From assembly GCA_951813535.1 (NCBI GenBank), contig OX638345.1:199029-263028 (forward strand): DNA of 64,000 bases. Reading direction: 5' to 3'. This DNA is from an uncultured Dehalococcoidia bacterium (GTDB taxonomy: Bacteria > Chloroflexota > Dehalococcoidia > Lucifugimonadales > UBA3495). Position 1 is the first letter of the stretch, and every line of letters starts with the position of its first letter. Position numbers and translations under genes: made by a program. Shown here piece after piece: positions 16,445 through 23,824 of this stretch. A model generated the notes under the pieces. That model did not search any database, was not told the DNA's origin, and worked only from the letters and a program-made list of their open reading frames with translations.

Positions 16445-17503
16445 GTGGCCATTTGGACGATAAAAGGCGGCAGCAGTGGCGAATACGAGAATGCTTTTCT
16501 GGAAAAAGGCATCATAGCCATTGGGTTTGGCCTACGCAGGAGCATCGCTGACTTTGCGGACCGGAACGCCTTGCGCGACCACGTCGAAAGCCGTAACGGC
16601 GCCGACCAGCTCTAGCGCTTTTACTCGGAAGTCGACGAGGGCGACACGGTTGTACTCCCGCGCAAGGGAACCGGCAAAGTAGCCATCGGGCGGGTTAACG
16701 GCCAGTACTCATATCAGCCGGAGTTGGCGGGTATGCGCGCGCCGCACGCTCGCAGCGTTGAGTGGCTGGTTACCAACATACCGCGCTCGCACTTTGACCG
16801 CGATTTACTGAACTCGATGGGCTCACTGCTGACGCTGTCGCAACCCGGAGCTCCTGATGCGGAAGGCCGTATCAGGCAAATTGCCAACATATACCTGGAA
16901 CTGGAAACTCCCCCCATCAGCGAGGCGGAAACCGAGGGGGACACCGCATCGGCAATTGGCCTGGATGATGACGCCGCTGGCACAGAATCAGCCGAAGAAA
17001 CAAACCTTGACCAGGAAATCAGGGACCGCATCGTCGCTCGTCTTAGGCGGCAGTACGCCGGCCTGCAACTGGAATATCTGGTGGCCAGCATACTGGAATC
17101 GTCCGGGTATCACGTGCTGCGGACGCAGGAGGGGCCGGACGGCGGGATTGACGTACTTGCCGGCAAAGGCGAGATGGGCTTTGGTGAACCGCGATTGTGC
17201 GTACAGGTGAAAGGGCGCACCAGCCCGGTGAACCTGCAAGAATACGCCGGCTTGCAGGGCAACATCAGGTCCTTTGGTTCCGAACACGGCCTGCTGGTCA
17301 GCCTGGGAGGATTTACCAAGCCCGTCCACGACCGCAACGAACAACAGTCGTTCTTTATGATACGGCTATGGGGACCCGATCAGTTGGCTCAGAGACTGCT
17401 GGAAAATTATGATTCTCTGCCCGAGGACATTCGCGTCGATTTCCGTTCCGACGTTCCGCTGGAAACCGTCCGCATACTGCGGCGACAAGAATCTGACCTC
17501 TAG
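16445..17503 (+). pseudogene. Mrr-type restriction endonuclease gene interrupted by an amber codon
   Basis: One continuous frame from GTG 16445 to TAG 17501-17503 encodes about 352 residues except for an in-frame TAG at 16613-16615 (codon 57). Both sides are conserved parts of the same family: before it YENAFLEKGIIAIGFGL, after it FYSEVDEGDTVVLPRKGTG and IPRSHFDRDLLNSMGSL. The C-terminal Mrr nuclease domain is intact, with LEYLVASILESSGYHVL, EGPDGGIDVLAG and CVQVKGR holding the D...QxK catalytic pattern. In relatives the residue at the stop is Trp as I recall, so TGG to TAG is likely. A shorter product from TTG 16724 would keep the nuclease domain. Probably a recently disabled gene. Confidence 0.8.
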
Positions 17504-18909
17504 CGGCTCAACCACCGCACCAGCTTCCCGGTGATCCCCGTCGTCAGGGCGTCCAGGTGCGCATCCCACGCCACCTGCTGGTTACCGGTCGCCAAGGAGG
17601 GATACGCCTGCATCGTCCGGGCCACGTCTGCCATCTTGAGCCCGTGGTCGCCGGCCAGTGTCCACGTTTGCAGCGTTTCTGCCGCCCGTTGACCCACGAT
17701 CGTGGCACCCAGCGTCTCCCCGTTGCTCCGCTGCACCACCTTGATAAATCCCTCGGTGGCATCCTCGGTCACCGCCCGGTCGACGTGCGTCATCGGCAGG
17801 ATCGACACCCGCACCTTGTCGCCAAACCGTTGCCGGGCCTGCTCCTCCGTGTAGCCCGCGTGCGCCACCTCCGGGTCGGTGAACGTCGCCCACGGCGGAT
17901 GCTGCGGTCGGCCCCGCGAACGGCCGGGCAGCAGCATGTTGCGCGCCGCCATCGCCCCCTGGAATCCCGCGTAGTGCGTGAACTGGTAGCCGCCCGCGCA
18001 GTCGCCGGCCGCGTAGATATGCTTCACAGTGGTCCGCAAATAGTCGTCGACCGTGATCCCCCGTGCGCTGTGTTCGATGCCAGCCCGCTCCAGTCCCAGA
18101 TGGTCCACCCTGGCCCGGCGCCCCACGGCGACCAGCACCGCGTCGCCTTTGATTGACCCGCCGCCGGCGCTGACCAGGACACACTGCCCATGGCCGCTGC
18201 GTCCCACCGACTCCACCGGAGAAGAGAGCCGCAGACAGATCCCATCCCGCCGCAGCGCCTGCGCCACAACCTGGCTGGCTTCCGGCTCGTCGTTGGGCAG
18301 CAGCCGGTCCGCCGCTTCCACCAGGGTTACGCGCGATCCCAACCGCTGGCACGCCTGCGCCAGCTCGCACCCAATGGGGCCGCCCCCGATGACGACCAGC
18401 CGTTCCGGCAACGCTCCCAGATCCCAGATCGTCTCGTAGGTCAGGTACGGCGTGTGCTCCAGTCCGGGAATCGGCGGTACGAAGGGCGCCGCTCCAGTGC
18501 AGATCAGAAAGTGCCGCGCGGAGACCTCCTGTTGGCCGACGGCCAAAGTGCGGGTGTCCTGGAACTCGGCCCGTCCCTCCAGCACGTCAATCCCCTCCGC
18601 CCGCAGCGTTTCCGGCGACTCCTGGTCGTAGACCTCGTTCACCGCGCTCTTCACCCAACCCATCACGGCCCCGAAATCGACATGCTGATCTTTGGCGGTG
18701 ACCCCGTACCGGTTCGCGCTCCGGACCGTGTGCGCCACCTTTGCGGCGTGCAGCAGCGCTTTACTGGGAACGCATCCCGTCCAGGTGCAGTCGCCGCCTA
18801 CCCGGCTGGCCTCGATGAGCGCCACGCGCTTGCCCAGCCGCGCCGCGAACCGCGCCGCCGTCAACCCGGCAGAACCGGCTCCGATGATGCAGATGTCATA
18901 ATGCGCCAT
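17500..18909 (-). CDS. FAD/NAD(P) disulfide oxidoreductase, mercuric reductase-like
   Basis: 469 residues of the class I pyridine nucleotide-disulfide oxidoreductase fold. FAD-binding IIGAGSAGLTAARFAA at the N-terminus, redox-active Cys41 and Cys46 in GGDCTWTGCVPSKALL, NAD(P)-binding VVIGGGPIGCELAQACQRLG (about 175), second FAD motif YAAGDCAGGYQFTHY (about 312), and a dimerisation domain. The usual C-terminal His-Pro...Glu base pair of lipoamide dehydrogenase is replaced by MQAYPSLATGNQQVA, so it is not a standard Lpd; RclA/MerA-like proteins also vary here. No MerR or metal cluster adjoins. Its 3' end overlaps the end of the broken Mrr gene by 4 bases. Confidence 0.88.
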   Translation of the reverse strand: MAHYDICIIGAGSAGLTAARFAARLGKRVALIEASRVGGDCTWTGCVPSKALLHAAKVAHTVRSANRYGVTAKDQHVDFGAVMGWVKSAVNEVYDQESPETLRAEGIDVLEGRAEFQDTRTLAVGQQEVSARHFLICTGAAPFVPPIPGLEHTPYLTYETIWDLGALPERLVVIGGGPIGCELAQACQRLGSRVTLVEAADRLLPNDEPEASQVVAQALRRDGICLRLSSPVESVGRSGHGQCVLVSAGGGSIKGDAVLVAVGRRARVDHLGLERAGIEHSARGITVDDYLRTTVKHIYAAGDCAGGYQFTHYAGFQGAMAARNMLLPGRSRGRPQHPPWATFTDPEVAHAGYTEEQARQRFGDKVRVSILPMTHVDRAVTEDATEGFIKVVQRSNGETLGATIVGQRAAETLQTWTLAGDHGLKMADVARTMQAYPSLATGNQQVAWDAHLDALTTGITGKLVRWLSR

Positions 18910-18998
18910 CCTAGGCCTCCCAGCCCCGCCACCCTTTTCCCTGTCTTTATCGTCCGAGGCCTGACGATACGGCGCCGCACAGTCATGCGTATCGTCGC

Positions 18999-19385
18999 TT
19001 ATCCGCTGGCCAAGGCCTCTGCGTCGTCAATGTATTGAGCGGTCTCACGTATGCGGCGCTCGGTTTCCTGATTGCACCGCCCGTCATAAAAGCAGGATCC
19101 GTGCAGTTGCCCGAGCCTGCTGTAATAGCGGCCCTGCAGCGAACGAGTATCAGGTTGCCCTCGCGCCAGATTGTCCAGGCCATCCGAGGTGGCAGCTGTT
19201 GTTACGGGCTCCTCGCCGCTGAGCCTGAGAATGAGAGCGTCAGTAGCGCGTTTGGTCGCGCACCAAGCCTTCTCGGAAGCGTCTCTGACGTCACCCGCCT
19301 GGAGCCGTTCGAGGGCTTGCGCCTGCATATGGCGGGCGTCTTCGAATAACTCTCTGACCCTCTCTTCTGCCGTCGTAGTTGTCAC
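18999..19385 (-). CDS. Small helical protein, HEPN-like
   Basis: 128 residues from a GTG start, no membrane segment. The helical core ALERLQAGDVRDASEKAWCATKRATDALILRL (in two parts, about residues 24-55) matches the 'GD..DA..KAWxAxKRAxxALI' pattern of small HEPN/PaREP1-like proteins. The C-terminal part holds YYSRLGQLHGSCFYDG, in which the R..H-like basic residues are not in the classical RxxxxxH arrangement. Could be an RNA-binding or toxin-like protein, or a structural accessory. No partner nucleotidyltransferase is adjacent. Confidence 0.6.
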   Translation of the reverse strand: MTTTTAEERVRELFEDARHMQAQALERLQAGDVRDASEKAWCATKRATDALILRLSGEEPVTTAATSDGLDNLARGQPDTRSLQGRYYSRLGQLHGSCFYDGRCNQETERRIRETAQYIDDAEALASG

Positions 19386-19430
19386 GTCCTGCCTCTGGTG
19401 GTCTCTATAAACATTCTAGCAGTTCCAGGT

Positions 19431-20933
19431 TCAGCGCGGCCCCTTGATCTGGTCCGGCAGCCACAGGGCGAGGTCCGGAAACGCGATAATCAGCCCGATC
19501 ACCACCGCCATGCACGCCATGAACGGCAGCACCCCGATGTACACGTCGTTTATTGTGCCCGTTCTAGCCACCTGACCCGTTCCAGCCGCCTCCTGTTGGG
19601 CCACGTCGTGGCGCGCTCCCTGTAGCACGTACAGGCTCAGCCCCTGCGGCGGGCTGATCTGCGCGGCCTCCAGCAGGATGATCATGATGATCCCGAACCA
19701 AAGCAGGTCCACCTCGGCGGCCCGCAGCACCGGGGATATGATCGGCAGCGTGGTCAGCATCATGGAGTACGCCTCCATGAACGTGCCCAGCAGCAGGTAG
19801 AACACCACCAGGAACAGCACCAACTGCACCGTGGTCAGGTTGAAGCTGGCCACCCACTCCGCCATGGTGATGGAGATGCGCAGGTAAGCGAAGGCGAACT
19901 GCAATGTGAAGGCCGCCATGAGGATGAACAGGATCATCGCCGAGGACCGGGCCGCCGACCCGCACGATTCCAGGGTCATCGCGCCCATGAACCGGCAGTA
20001 GTTGCGCAGGCTTTCGCCATCGAACCGGTACTGCTCCCGCCATCCCTCCAGCGTTCCCCGCACCTCCGGCGACAGCCGGCCGCCAATGCCGCTCCGCAGC
20101 AGCAACCCTGCGATATCTCCGGCGAACAGGCGCACGAAGTTGTAGATGATCGCCAGCGCCATCGCGCCCGCCACGCCGAACCCTGCCGCCTCCGACGGCG
20201 TCGCCCAACCGAAGTAGATGCTGCCCAGCACGATGAAGATCAGCGCTATCACCGGGATCATCAGCACGGTGAACAGCAGCCGCTCCGTCCAGCCCTCCCA
20301 GGTCCAGAACCGTCCCTGCTGCTGTCGGGGCGCGATCGCCGGCCAGATCACCGATGCCACGCCGATCATCAGCATGAACACCAGCGCCAGCAGTATCCCC
20401 GGGATGAACCCCGCCAGGAACAGCCGCCCGATGGACTCGCCCACCGTTAGCCCGTACAGCACCAGCAGGATGCTCGGCGGAATCAGGATGCCCAGCGTCC
20501 CGCCGGCCGCCAGCGAGCCCACCACCAGCCGCTCCTGGTAGCCCTGCGCCCGGAACGACGGCAGCGCGACCCGGCTCACCGTCGCCGCCGTGGCGATGCT
20601 GGAGCCGGCGCACGCGGCGAACACCGCGCACGACGCGATGTTGGTGTGCATCAGCCCGCCGGGTATGAAGTCCACCCAGCGGGACAGGGCGCGGTACATC
20701 AGGTCGGCGAACCCGCCCCGCAGCACGATCTCCCCCATCAGGATGAACAGCGGGATCGCCACCAGGTTGATGTTAGTGTTGGTCTCCCAGGCCCGGTTGC
20801 CCATGATGTTCCAGACCGGGTTGTCGGAGAACAGGCTGAGCAGGATCAGCGCCAGCGATCCCAGCGCCCCGGCCACATACATGCCGGCCAGGAACATGAC
20901 CCCCATCAGGACGAATGCGACGGCGATGAGCAT
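19431..20933 (-). CDS. TRAP transporter large permease, DctM type
   Basis: 500 residues with about 12 hydrophobic segments. The family signature is seen in NINLVAIPLFILMGEIVLRGG, HTNIASCAVFAACAGSSIATAATVSRVALP and GGTLGILIPPSILLVLYG. DctM subunits carry the Na+-driven transport of organic acids together with a DctQ small permease and a periplasmic DctP, neither of which is present nearby. A soluble insertion (about residues 285-335) and a C-terminal extension make it longer than the usual 430 residues. It begins 45 bases after the leftward terminator of the CDF gene. Confidence 0.9.
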   Translation of the reverse strand: MLIAVAFVLMGVMFLAGMYVAGALGSLALILLSLFSDNPVWNIMGNRAWETNTNINLVAIPLFILMGEIVLRGGFADLMYRALSRWVDFIPGGLMHTNIASCAVFAACAGSSIATAATVSRVALPSFRAQGYQERLVVGSLAAGGTLGILIPPSILLVLYGLTVGESIGRLFLAGFIPGILLALVFMLMIGVASVIWPAIAPRQQQGRFWTWEGWTERLLFTVLMIPVIALIFIVLGSIYFGWATPSEAAGFGVAGAMALAIIYNFVRLFAGDIAGLLLRSGIGGRLSPEVRGTLEGWREQYRFDGESLRNYCRFMGAMTLESCGSAARSSAMILFILMAAFTLQFAFAYLRISITMAEWVASFNLTTVQLVLFLVVFYLLLGTFMEAYSMMLTTLPIISPVLRAAEVDLLWFGIIMIILLEAAQISPPQGLSLYVLQGARHDVAQQEAAGTGQVARTGTINDVYIGVLPFMACMAVVIGLIIAFPDLALWLPDQIKGPR

Positions 20934-20977
20934 GGGTCGGGTGTCTCTCAGATCAGGGTTTTGGGCACACGCAAAAA

Positions 20978-21043
20978 CCCCGTCGCGCGACTGTATTACC
21001 GACCTGGCACGGAGCCGCCGGTAATGGCGCCGCGGCGACGGGG
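20978..21043 (-). terminator. Two-tier terminator hairpin after the CDF exporter gene
   Basis: On the minus strand an outer 9-bp stem (CCCCGTCGC with GCGACGGGG) encloses an inner 6-bp stem (TTACCG with CGGTAA) and is followed directly by TTTTTG. It lies between the CDF gene stop (21186) and dctM start (20933). The plus-strand side also ends in GAAAAA. Confidence 0.7.
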
Positions 21044-21185
21044 TGAAAAACCTGCGCCATGTTATCCGACGGCACGGGGACTGTCTAGCAGAGTGACCGC
21101 CTCGCCCCGCCGCGCCAGATGGCGGCTGCTACAGCCCGGGGTGGTTCAGGATGACGCGACGGGAGGATCTGCCGCCGTCCGCAAT

Positions 21186-21896
21186 CTAGGCTCGGCAGCA
21201 GGCCGCCCGACACGTGGACAGGCCAAAGAAACAGTTCGGGCAGAAGCAGACCCGCGCCGCCTCGTGCCCGTGCTCATGCTCGTCGTCATCGTGGTCGTGG
21301 TGACCCGAGATGTTCTCCATCCCTTCCTTGATGAAGAAGGGGATCAACAGCAGCGCCGCCACCGGGTCCGCCCACCACCAGGCGAACAGCGCGTTCAATC
21401 CCAGCCCCACCAGGATGGCCAGGTCCTGCAGGTCGCAGAACAGGCTCTCCACGGCCTCCGCCCGCAGCGCCCGGGACTGCATCCGTGCGGCAACCCGCAT
21501 CTTGGCTACGTAGAGGATGCTCATCACCACGGCGCTGGCCACCGCGATCCCAGCCCCCACCAGGCTCGGCTGCGGCTCGGGCAACAGCCCGGCCAGGCTG
21601 GCGGCGGAGTGCAGGCCAACGTAGCCCGCCAGCACGAAGAAGGAGATGGCGATCAGCCTCTGGGCCCGTCTTTCCGCCGCCTCGCTCTCGTGCTCATCGC
21701 CCTCCTGTCGCAATCGCCACACCAGCACCCCGCCGGCGAAAAGCTCGATGACGCTGTCCAGTCCGAAGGCAATCAGGGCCACACTGCCAACTTTGGCGCC
21801 TACCCAGAAACCGGCCCCAGCCTCCACCAGGTTCCACGCCAGTCCTATGGAAACCAGTACAAGAGCTGTTCGGCGCAGGTCGTCGGCTTGGATCAT
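21186..21896 (-). CDS. Cation diffusion facilitator exporter with Cys/His-rich tail
   Basis: 236 residues from the ATG at 21896, preceded by AAGGCGG; an ATG six codons upstream has no site. Five to six membrane segments follow the CDF pattern, with the metal-site-bearing helix VALIAFGLDSVIELFAGGVL near the N-terminus and the matching ALRAEAVESLFCDLQDLAILVG helix. The C-terminus is unusual: a His/Asp/Glu stretch (SGHHDHDDDEHEHGHE) and then six Cys within 20 residues (CFCPNC...CRAACC). This likely binds zinc or a softer metal on the cytoplasmic side and replaces the usual folded C-terminal domain. Confidence 0.88.
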   Translation of the reverse strand: MIQADDLRRTALVLVSIGLAWNLVEAGAGFWVGAKVGSVALIAFGLDSVIELFAGGVLVWRLRQEGDEHESEAAERRAQRLIAISFFVLAGYVGLHSAASLAGLLPEPQPSLVGAGIAVASAVVMSILYVAKMRVAARMQSRALRAEAVESLFCDLQDLAILVGLGLNALFAWWWADPVAALLLIPFFIKEGMENISGHHDHDDDEHEHGHEAARVCFCPNCFFGLSTCRAACCRA

Positions 21897-21942
21897 CGGG
21901 AACCGCCTTCTCATCGATCAATATCGCGGGCGGTATCGCTTA

Positions 21943-21960
21943 CTGTATTTATTGATACAG
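21943..21960 (-). promoter_or_regulatory. Inverted repeat upstream of the CDF gene
   Basis: CTGTAT-6 bases-ATACAG, 47-64 bases upstream of the CDF start, in an AT-rich patch. Candidate operator; no regulator is adjacent. The rest of the 190-base gap holds nothing I can name. Confidence 0.3.
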
Positions 21961-22102
21961 CGCCGCCTATTCGCAGTCTATCAGGCGGCCCACGGTTTGT
22001 CACCGCAGATCACTGGATCAAGAAGCAAGTTTCGCCCACCGTTCCCGGCAGGCTACAGGTCGGATCTGGCAACCGACCCGGGGGCGGAAATGGCAAGACC
22101 GG

Positions 22103-22909
22103 CTAGATGCCGTATCCCCGGAACAACTCCCGCGCCGCCAGCTTTTCGTCCAGCGAGCCGAAGGCCATGGTGTAATAGCCGCGGTAGCCGGCGTCTTCCA
22201 GCCGGCGGAACGTGGCCGGGAAGTCGATGTTGCCCTGGCCGGGCAGCAGGTGGACCTCCACCTCGCCCGTGTTGTCGGCCAGCCGCACCTCTCCGATGCG
22301 GGTCACGTCCAGGGAGTCAATGAACCCGTTGATCCCCTCCGGCACCAGATTCGCGTGGTTCACCGTGAACGCCCATCCGAACCGGTCCGACTGGATGGCG
22401 TCGAAGAAGTACCGGCACTCCTCAACCGTGTGCCCCAGGTAATGCACCTCGGCGTTGTCCGGCTCCCAGTTCAGGTTCTCAAAGAAGAGCGACACGCCGC
22501 TGTTTTCGGCGTAGTCCACCGCCCGCAGCAATCGGTCTCGGGCCGCCTCCATGCGCGCGTCGATGGCCGAGCTGAAGTGCATCCCGCCGTGAACCACCAC
22601 GCCATGCGCGGTGATGCGCCGGGCGAGGTCAATGTTGCCTCGCAGGTAGGCATCCACGCCGTCGCTCACGTGGGGCGCGAATTCGGCCACATTCACCGAC
22701 GACGCCGTGTGCACCGTGACGGCGATCTCGTTCTGGTCCATCACCGTGCGCACGGCGCGCAGGCGGTCGTCGGGCCAGTTGTCCACCCGGTTCGCGCCGG
22801 TCTCGGCGGAGAAGTCCAGGTAGTGGATGCCGTGCTCTGCCGCGAAGGCCAGCGAGTCCTCCAGCGGAGTCGCGCCGCCGTCATATCCAATGCGGTCAAT
22901 GAAGTCCAT
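22103..22909 (-). CDS. Sugar phosphate isomerase/epimerase-like TIM barrel protein
   Basis: 268 residues from the ATG at 22909, with AGGAC seven bases upstream. AP endonuclease family 2/xylose isomerase-like TIM barrel: GIHYLDFSAETG, ITAHGVVVHGGMHFSS, SLFFENLNWEPDN (metal-ligand Glu), WAFTVNHANL, GEVRLADNTGEVEVHLLPGQGNID and YTMAFGS. The His and Glu residues at strand ends fit a divalent metal site. It follows the alpha/beta hydrolase gene by 13 bases, so both may act in one catabolic route. Substrate unknown. Confidence 0.8.
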   Translation of the reverse strand: MDFIDRIGYDGGATPLEDSLAFAAEHGIHYLDFSAETGANRVDNWPDDRLRAVRTVMDQNEIAVTVHTASSVNVAEFAPHVSDGVDAYLRGNIDLARRITAHGVVVHGGMHFSSAIDARMEAARDRLLRAVDYAENSGVSLFFENLNWEPDNAEVHYLGHTVEECRYFFDAIQSDRFGWAFTVNHANLVPEGINGFIDSLDVTRIGEVRLADNTGEVEVHLLPGQGNIDFPATFRRLEDAGYRGYYTMAFGSLDEKLAARELFRGYGI

Positions 22910-22922
22910 AAGTCTGTCCTGA

Positions 22923-23633
22923 TTAGTCCGCAGCGGCGGCCGCCGGAAGGTGATCCGGTATCCAGGTGCGCAGCAGGTCGCCCAGCTCTTCCCGGCATTC
23001 GTCCAGCCGGTGCTCCGCGCCCTCGTACAGCACCAGTTCCTTGGGTTCCTTCGCCCAGTCGTGGATGGCCACCGCGCACGAGAAGGGCAGCCGCGTATCG
23101 GCCTTGCCATGCACCACCAGCAGCGGCTTGGGCGAGATCATCCCCGCGCCCTGCGCCCCGTAGGTCTGCGGCGACAGTGACACTACGCCGGCGATGTTGT
23201 CGCTCACCGCGCCGGCCGCGATCACCACGGCGCCCCCGAAGGAATGTCCCACCACGATGGCCGGCCCGTGCCCCGTGGCCCGCAGGAAGTTGCACCCGGC
23301 CACCAGGTCAAGGGCGCACTGTTGGACGTCGTTGGGATAACGGTAGTCCATCCGCAGCGAGGTGATCCCCTGACCCGTCATTTCCTCAGCCAGTTCCGCG
23401 TAGAGCCCGCTGCCGGGCCCGCCGAATCCCCCACGCGCTCCGCAGACCCAGACCACGGCTTTCGTCGTCTCCTCGGCGGCGTGCAGGATGGCCGGGATAT
23501 CGCCCCGATTGGTGCAGATCATCAACCCCTGGCCGGCCTCTCCCTCGTGGGGCGGGCCGACCATGACCTTCTCGATCATCATGCCGATGCGGTTTTCCGG
23601 TTGTTGCTCGCCCGAGCCGGATTGAGTGGACAT
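22923..23633 (-). CDS. Alpha/beta hydrolase, dienelactone hydrolase-like
   Basis: 236 residues. Nucleophile elbow GHSFGG (Ser about 130), acid in VVHGKADTRLPF, and base in YEGAEHRLDECREE form a readable Ser-Asp-His triad. The early motif WVCGARGGFGGPGSGLYAEL supplies the oxyanion loop. No signal peptide; cytoplasmic. Co-directional with and 13 bases ahead of the isomerase gene. Likely a carboxylesterase-type enzyme with unknown substrate. Confidence 0.85.
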   Translation of the reverse strand: MSTQSGSGEQQPENRIGMMIEKVMVGPPHEGEAGQGLMICTNRGDIPAILHAAEETTKAVVWVCGARGGFGGPGSGLYAELAEEMTGQGITSLRMDYRYPNDVQQCALDLVAGCNFLRATGHGPAIVVGHSFGGAVVIAAGAVSDNIAGVVSLSPQTYGAQGAGMISPKPLLVVHGKADTRLPFSCAVAIHDWAKEPKELVLYEGAEHRLDECREELGDLLRTWIPDHLPAAAAAD

Positions 23634-23824
23634 ATAGCCGCCTTTGGTGGGTCGGTTGGTTGCGCCAATATAACACGGTCACTTCCCCGGGTAACGGCCT
23701 AACGGCAGCGCGAACCAGGCGGCCAGAATGCGCGTGCTATACTGCCGACCAGGCGCTTGCGCCCTGCTTTGCTACTCAAAATCGCCCACTACAGGGCGGT
23801 TTGGATCACCTGGGAGGACCATAG

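Noticed and set aside
16613-16615. TAG as pyrrolysine or programmed readthrough codon
   Set aside because: No other in-frame TAG occurs inside genes of this window, TAG is used as a normal stop (for example ftsY-side and ureB-ureC genes), and a TGG to TAG change explains it.
20978-21043. Riboswitch upstream of dctM
   Set aside because: The two-tier hairpin is followed by a T-run in the direction of the CDF transcript and lies after its stop; no aptamer consensus is recognisable, so a terminator is the simpler reading.
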